A DNA stretch of 8,055 nucleotides from an uncultured Bacilli bacterium (lineage in GTDB: Bacteria > Bacillota_I > Bacilli_A > RF39 > UBA660), in NCBI GenBank assembly GCA_947623645.1, contig CANQHK010000055.1:1-8055 (forward strand), read 5' to 3'. Below are positions 5,787 to 8,055 of the stretch, one piece after another. Position numbers and translations under genes: made by a program. Position 1 is the first letter of the stretch. Each line of letters opens with the position of its first letter. The notes beneath the pieces were generated by a model, which was not told the origin of the DNA, searched no databases, and saw only the letters and a program-made list of their open reading frames with translations.

Positions 5787-7655
5787 ATGAAGAGTTTACC
5801 AAGAAGTAACGGGGGGGGGCATAAACGTTTAAACAAACTTGTTTCTATTCGAATATTACCACTATTTTTCCTTGTAATTGGTGGAATTGTTTTCTTTGGA
5901 GTAGGAAGAAGTTATGCTCTTTTTGAAAATCGTTTAACAGCAAAAAACATTTCCTTACAAGTTGGAAATCTTTCTTATGAAATGTCTTTTAAAGTTTTAG
6001 CAGAGGAAGAAAAAGTAATTGAATATACTGTTCAAAGTTTAGATGAAATCGATAGTAAATATCAGCTTTATTATAAAAGTAAAAATAATTTAGAACAAGT
6101 AACGATTGGTTATGCAGCGTGGTCGAAGAGTTTGCCTTATGGAGATATTGAATCTGGGAAGGAAAAAGTAGTAACGATTCTTGTTCATAATAAGAGTCGT
6201 GAAGATATTTTTATAACCATTGGGACAAGGGGAGGATTTTCTTATAATCGCATAGAAGATATTGAATTAAAAGCTGATGAAACAGCAATTAAAAATATGA
6301 TTTCTTCTTGCCAAACTCATCCCGTTTTGGGAGATAATAGTGGGGCTAATGTACCTGAATTAGCCAAGGGAATGATTCCGGTTGTCTATAGTGAAAAAGA
6401 AAAGAGTTGGGAAGTCGCCAATACTTTGAACGATTGGTATGATTATGATCAACAGGAATGGGCGAATGCAGTAACCGTAAAAGAAGATGGGACTCGTCCT
6501 AGAGAATATTATCAATGTGCTCCGATTGGAACGAATATTCCATTGGAAGATATTAATACTATGTGGGTATGGGTTCCAAGATTCAGTTATACGATCAAAG
6601 GAAGTTATGGAAAACAAGAAGCTGGAAGAACAACTACTCCAAGTCAAGCTTTGCCAGGAGAAATTGATGTAAAGTTTATTTCCAAAGAAACGATTGAAAA
6701 TGGTTCTGCACAATACACAGATAGTGTCAATGAAACTTGGAGAACTCCAGATGGATTTACATTTGATCATAAACAATTATCTGGTTTCTGGGTTGGAAAG
6801 TTTGAATTAACGGGAAATGCAACAGGTTCTTGTGAGAATGAATCCTGTGATATTTCGAATCTTACTATAAAACCAAATGAACTTTCTAAGACAAATTTGG
6901 ATGTAACTGGTTTCTTTTTTACTGTAAGAAGTATGCAAAAGTCTAAAAATCCTTATGGTTTTGATGAAACTAGTCAGAATACTATTAATATCCATATGTT
7001 TAAAAATAGTGAATGGGGAGTTGTGGCATACTTAAGTCAAAGTAAATATGGAAAGTATGGAAATAATCTATATCAAGGTGCAGAAAAACAAGTAAAAATC
7101 AACAATTGTAGTCAATATAAAACCGGAATTGGAGCAACTACTCAAAATGAAGCATCCTCTGCTACTTCTTGTACGAATCCAGAAAATTTATATGATGGAA
7201 AATATGGAATGAGTGCAAGTACGACTGGAAATATTACAGGAATTTATGATATGAGTGGAGGATCCTTTGATTATGTTATGGGAATATTAGCGGATGAAAA
7301 TGGTTTTCCAAGATGTGGAAATAATCCTTGGGGCTCTAGGTTTACCGGAAAAAAATGTAATGATAGTGGTGTTTGTATTGATTTTGAAGGGATTCCTTTT
7401 CCAGATGTAAAATATTATGATTTATATAAAACGAGTAATCCAGCATTGGCTTGTGATGGAGTATGTTTTGGGCATGCTTTATCGGAAACTAGTGGGTGGT
7501 ATGGGAATGGCGTTGCGTTTGCTAACTCTAATATTCCTTGGTTTTATCGTGGTGGTGAGAATCTAAATAAAAATTCTGGAGTCTTCTTTTATTCAGGAGC
7601 TCATGGCAGTGGTTCGAATAATCGTAGCACGCATGCAATTTTAAGTGTTTTCTAG
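5787..7655 (+). CDS. Secreted/membrane-anchored protein with C-terminal FGE/C-type-lectin-like domain, phase-variable
   Basis: The 622-residue protein is exported and probably displayed at the cell surface. A basic N-terminus (about 1-20) is followed by a hydrophobic segment (about 21-39) and RSYALF, which could be a signal peptidase site after Ala44 or a membrane anchor. Residues 45 to about 170 look like a beta-rich domain and recall, weakly, the start of TasA/camelysin-type secreted proteins (YALF, then a VGNLSY block). MWVWVPRFSY (259-268) opens the C-terminal half. DMSGGSFDYVMG (488-499) and WFYRGG (from 585) near the end match the layout of SUMF1/FGE-like C-type-lectin folds, seen in bacterial surface and phage-type binding proteins. 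I see no FGE catalytic cysteine pattern, so binding is likelier than catalysis. About eleven cysteines, several closely paired, suggest disulfide bonds outside the cell. The ligand is unknown. Nine G at codons 9-11 make the gene a probable on/off switch, ON in this sequence. It has its own promoter. Confidence 0.8.
   Translation: MKSLPRSNGGGHKRLNKLVSIRILPLFFLVIGGIVFFGVGRSYALFENRLTAKNISLQVGNLSYEMSFKVLAEEEKVIEYTVQSLDEIDSKYQLYYKSKNNLEQVTIGYAAWSKSLPYGDIESGKEKVVTILVHNKSREDIFITIGTRGGFSYNRIEDIELKADETAIKNMISSCQTHPVLGDNSGANVPELAKGMIPVVYSEKEKSWEVANTLNDWYDYDQQEWANAVTVKEDGTRPREYYQCAPIGTNIPLEDINTMWVWVPRFSYTIKGSYGKQEAGRTTTPSQALPGEIDVKFISKETIENGSAQYTDSVNETWRTPDGFTFDHKQLSGFWVGKFELTGNATGSCENESCDISNLTIKPNELSKTNLDVTGFFFTVRSMQKSKNPYGFDETSQNTINIHMFKNSEWGVVAYLSQSKYGKYGNNLYQGAEKQVKINNCSQYKTGIGATTQNEASSATSCTNPENLYDGKYGMSASTTGNITGIYDMSGGSFDYVMGILADENGFPRCGNNPWGSRFTGKKCNDSGVCIDFEGIPFPDVKYYDLYKTSNPALACDGVCFGHALSETSGWYGNGVAFANSNIPWFYRGGENLNKNSGVFFYSGAHGSGSNNRSTHAILSVF
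5811..5819 (+). repeat. Homopolymeric G9 tract, probable phase-variation switch
   Basis: Nine consecutive G encode Gly9-Gly11 of the surface protein, immediately before the membrane segment. It is by far the longest G run in this AT-rich window; the next is five. With eight G the frame reads GGC ATA AAC GTT TAA; with ten it reads GCA TAA. A one-base slip therefore stops translation at once. The next in-frame ATG (5982, residue 66) lies after the membrane segment and could not restore export. Confidence 0.8.
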
Positions 7656-7668
7656 AAAAATGAATCAT

Positions 7669-7729
7669 AAAAAAGTTGTTGAAATAACGGGTAGGGTGCT
7701 TTCTCTTTTCGTTTCTACAACAATTTTTT
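7669..7729 (+). terminator. Possible terminator hairpin after the surface protein gene
   Basis: AAAAAAGTTGTTG (7669-7681) pairs with CAACAATTTTTT (7718-7729), leaving one G unpaired. AACG/CGTT (7686-7689, 7710-7713) can extend the stem inside a 36-base apical region. The six-T end fits an intrinsic terminator, but the loop is much longer than usual, so this is moderate evidence only. Confidence 0.42.
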
Positions 7730-7853
7730 AGGGAGACGAATAGTGATCGCTATGCAAGTGCTACTACTTAAATAACTTTGATTGTATTCATAAATATTAA
7801 AGAGTTTTCTGTTACTATTCACAGCTAAAAAAATAGAAAATAACAATATTAAG

Positions 7854-7892
7854 AAAAAAAGATAGATTTAAATAAAAATTTTATCTTTTTTT
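7854..7892 (+). terminator. A/T-tailed hairpin, probable bidirectional terminator
   Basis: AAAAAAAGATA (7854-7864) and TATCTTTTTTT (7882-7892) are an 11-base perfect inverted repeat with a 17-base loop. The seven-A and seven-T flanks give a U tract on either strand. It lies just before the next promoter and insulates the last gene from upstream transcription. The core stem is weak, being AT-rich. Confidence 0.5.
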
Positions 7893-7893
7893 G

Positions 7894-7922
7894 TTGCTTT
7901 TTATTGTATATTGTGTTATAAT
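7894..7922 (+). promoter_or_regulatory. Extended -10 promoter of the last gene
   Basis: A perfect TATAAT (7917-7922) is preceded by TGT, an extended -10 motif. TTGCTT (7894-7899) stands 17 bases upstream as a weak -35. The predicted start is near 7929, about 23 bases before the ATG at 7952. Confidence 0.7.
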
Positions 7923-7951
7923 AATATACATAAGAAAGGTATGATGATATT

Positions 7952-8055
7952 ATGTTAGATTTTATTAAAGTGGATTTGCCTAAGGAAAAAGTTTTTATTG
8001 CTAAGTCTGGTAAAAATCAAATAAAATATGTTTATTATATTTTAAAAAGTTATCG
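7952..8055 (+). CDS. Unrecognised protein, 3' end beyond the window
   Basis: The first 34 codons are visible, beginning MLDFIKVDLP. The segment is Lys/Tyr/Ile-rich, with no signal peptide or membrane segment, so a cytoplasmic protein is likely. I do not recognise the family from this fragment. The start is supported by a strong promoter (7894-7922) and an AAAGG block (7935-7939) 12 bases upstream, which is rather far. ATGs at 7941 and 7944 are in another frame and stop after four or five codons, so they are not the start. No reverse transcriptase or other mobile-element motif is visible. Confidence 0.6.
   Translation, partial: MLDFIKVDLPKEKVFIAKSGKNQIKYVYYILKSY

Noticed and set aside
6360..6776. 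A 138-codon open frame on the - strand inside the surface protein gene
   Set aside because: It is antisense to a clearly coding gene, shows low-complexity Ser/Phe/Ile composition and lacks a Shine-Dalgarno site.
7440..8055. A complete diversity-generating retroelement next to the surface gene
   Set aside because: No near-identical template repeat was found in the window and the 34 visible codons of the last gene show no reverse transcriptase features.
1..8055. Mycoplasma-type genetic code (UGA as Trp)
   Set aside because: No gene uses TGA as its stop here, but Trp is written TGG throughout and no gene contains an in-frame TGA, so reassignment is not supported.
1..8055. tRNA, rRNA, CRISPR array or insertion sequence
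   Set aside because: No cloverleaf-type sequence, spaced direct repeats, transposase motifs or terminal inverted repeats were seen.

Overview
The window is low-GC, with Phe/Leu/Ile/Lys/Glu-rich proteins, strong AGGAGG-type ribosome binding sites, sigma-A-like promoters and a ComEA/ComEC pair of the Gram-positive kind. This points to a Bacillota (Firmicutes) genome, most likely one of the small-genome Bacilli / Erysipelotrichia-like or RF39-like gut lineages. That placement is inferred from style and gene content, not from a marker gene. All five stops seen are TAA or TAG, but Trp is encoded by TGG and no TGA interrupts a gene, so UGA does not appear to be read as Trp. Every supported gene is on the + strand.

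Layout. (1) Bases 3-674: 3' part of an RsmB/NOP-family RNA cytosine-C5 methyltransferase, with both catalytic cysteines. (2) 746-2797: a 683-residue ClpX-like AAA+ unfoldase with its own promoter. The ClpX zinc-binding domain is replaced by an unrecognised acidic N-terminal region of about 340 residues; the IGF loop used to dock ClpP is kept. (3) 2864-5615: comEA and comEC, the DNA receptor and DNA channel of natural transformation. They overlap by about 32 bases, comEC probably starts at TTG, and no comEB lies between them. (4) 5616-5786: a hairpin, an intrinsic terminator and a strong promoter that overlaps the terminator. (5) 5787-7655: a secreted or membrane-anchored protein with an N-terminal membrane segment, a probable beta-rich region and a C-terminal FGE-like C-type-lectin-like domain. 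(6) 7656-7951: two hairpins of terminator type and a strong extended -10 promoter. (7) 7952 to the end: the first 34 codons of an unrecognised gene.

The most notable signal is a run of nine G at 5811-5819, codons 9-11 of the surface protein, just before its membrane segment. In this reading the gene is ON. Loss or gain of one G brings a stop codon within four codons after the tract. This is the design of a phase-variable contingency locus, here attached to a lectin-fold surface protein with its own promoter.

Functionally the window joins a housekeeping RNA methyltransferase, an unusual proteolysis-type unfoldase, the DNA-uptake core and a switchable surface protein. The unfoldase may be read through into comEA because no terminator is visible between them, but a functional link to competence is only a suggestion.
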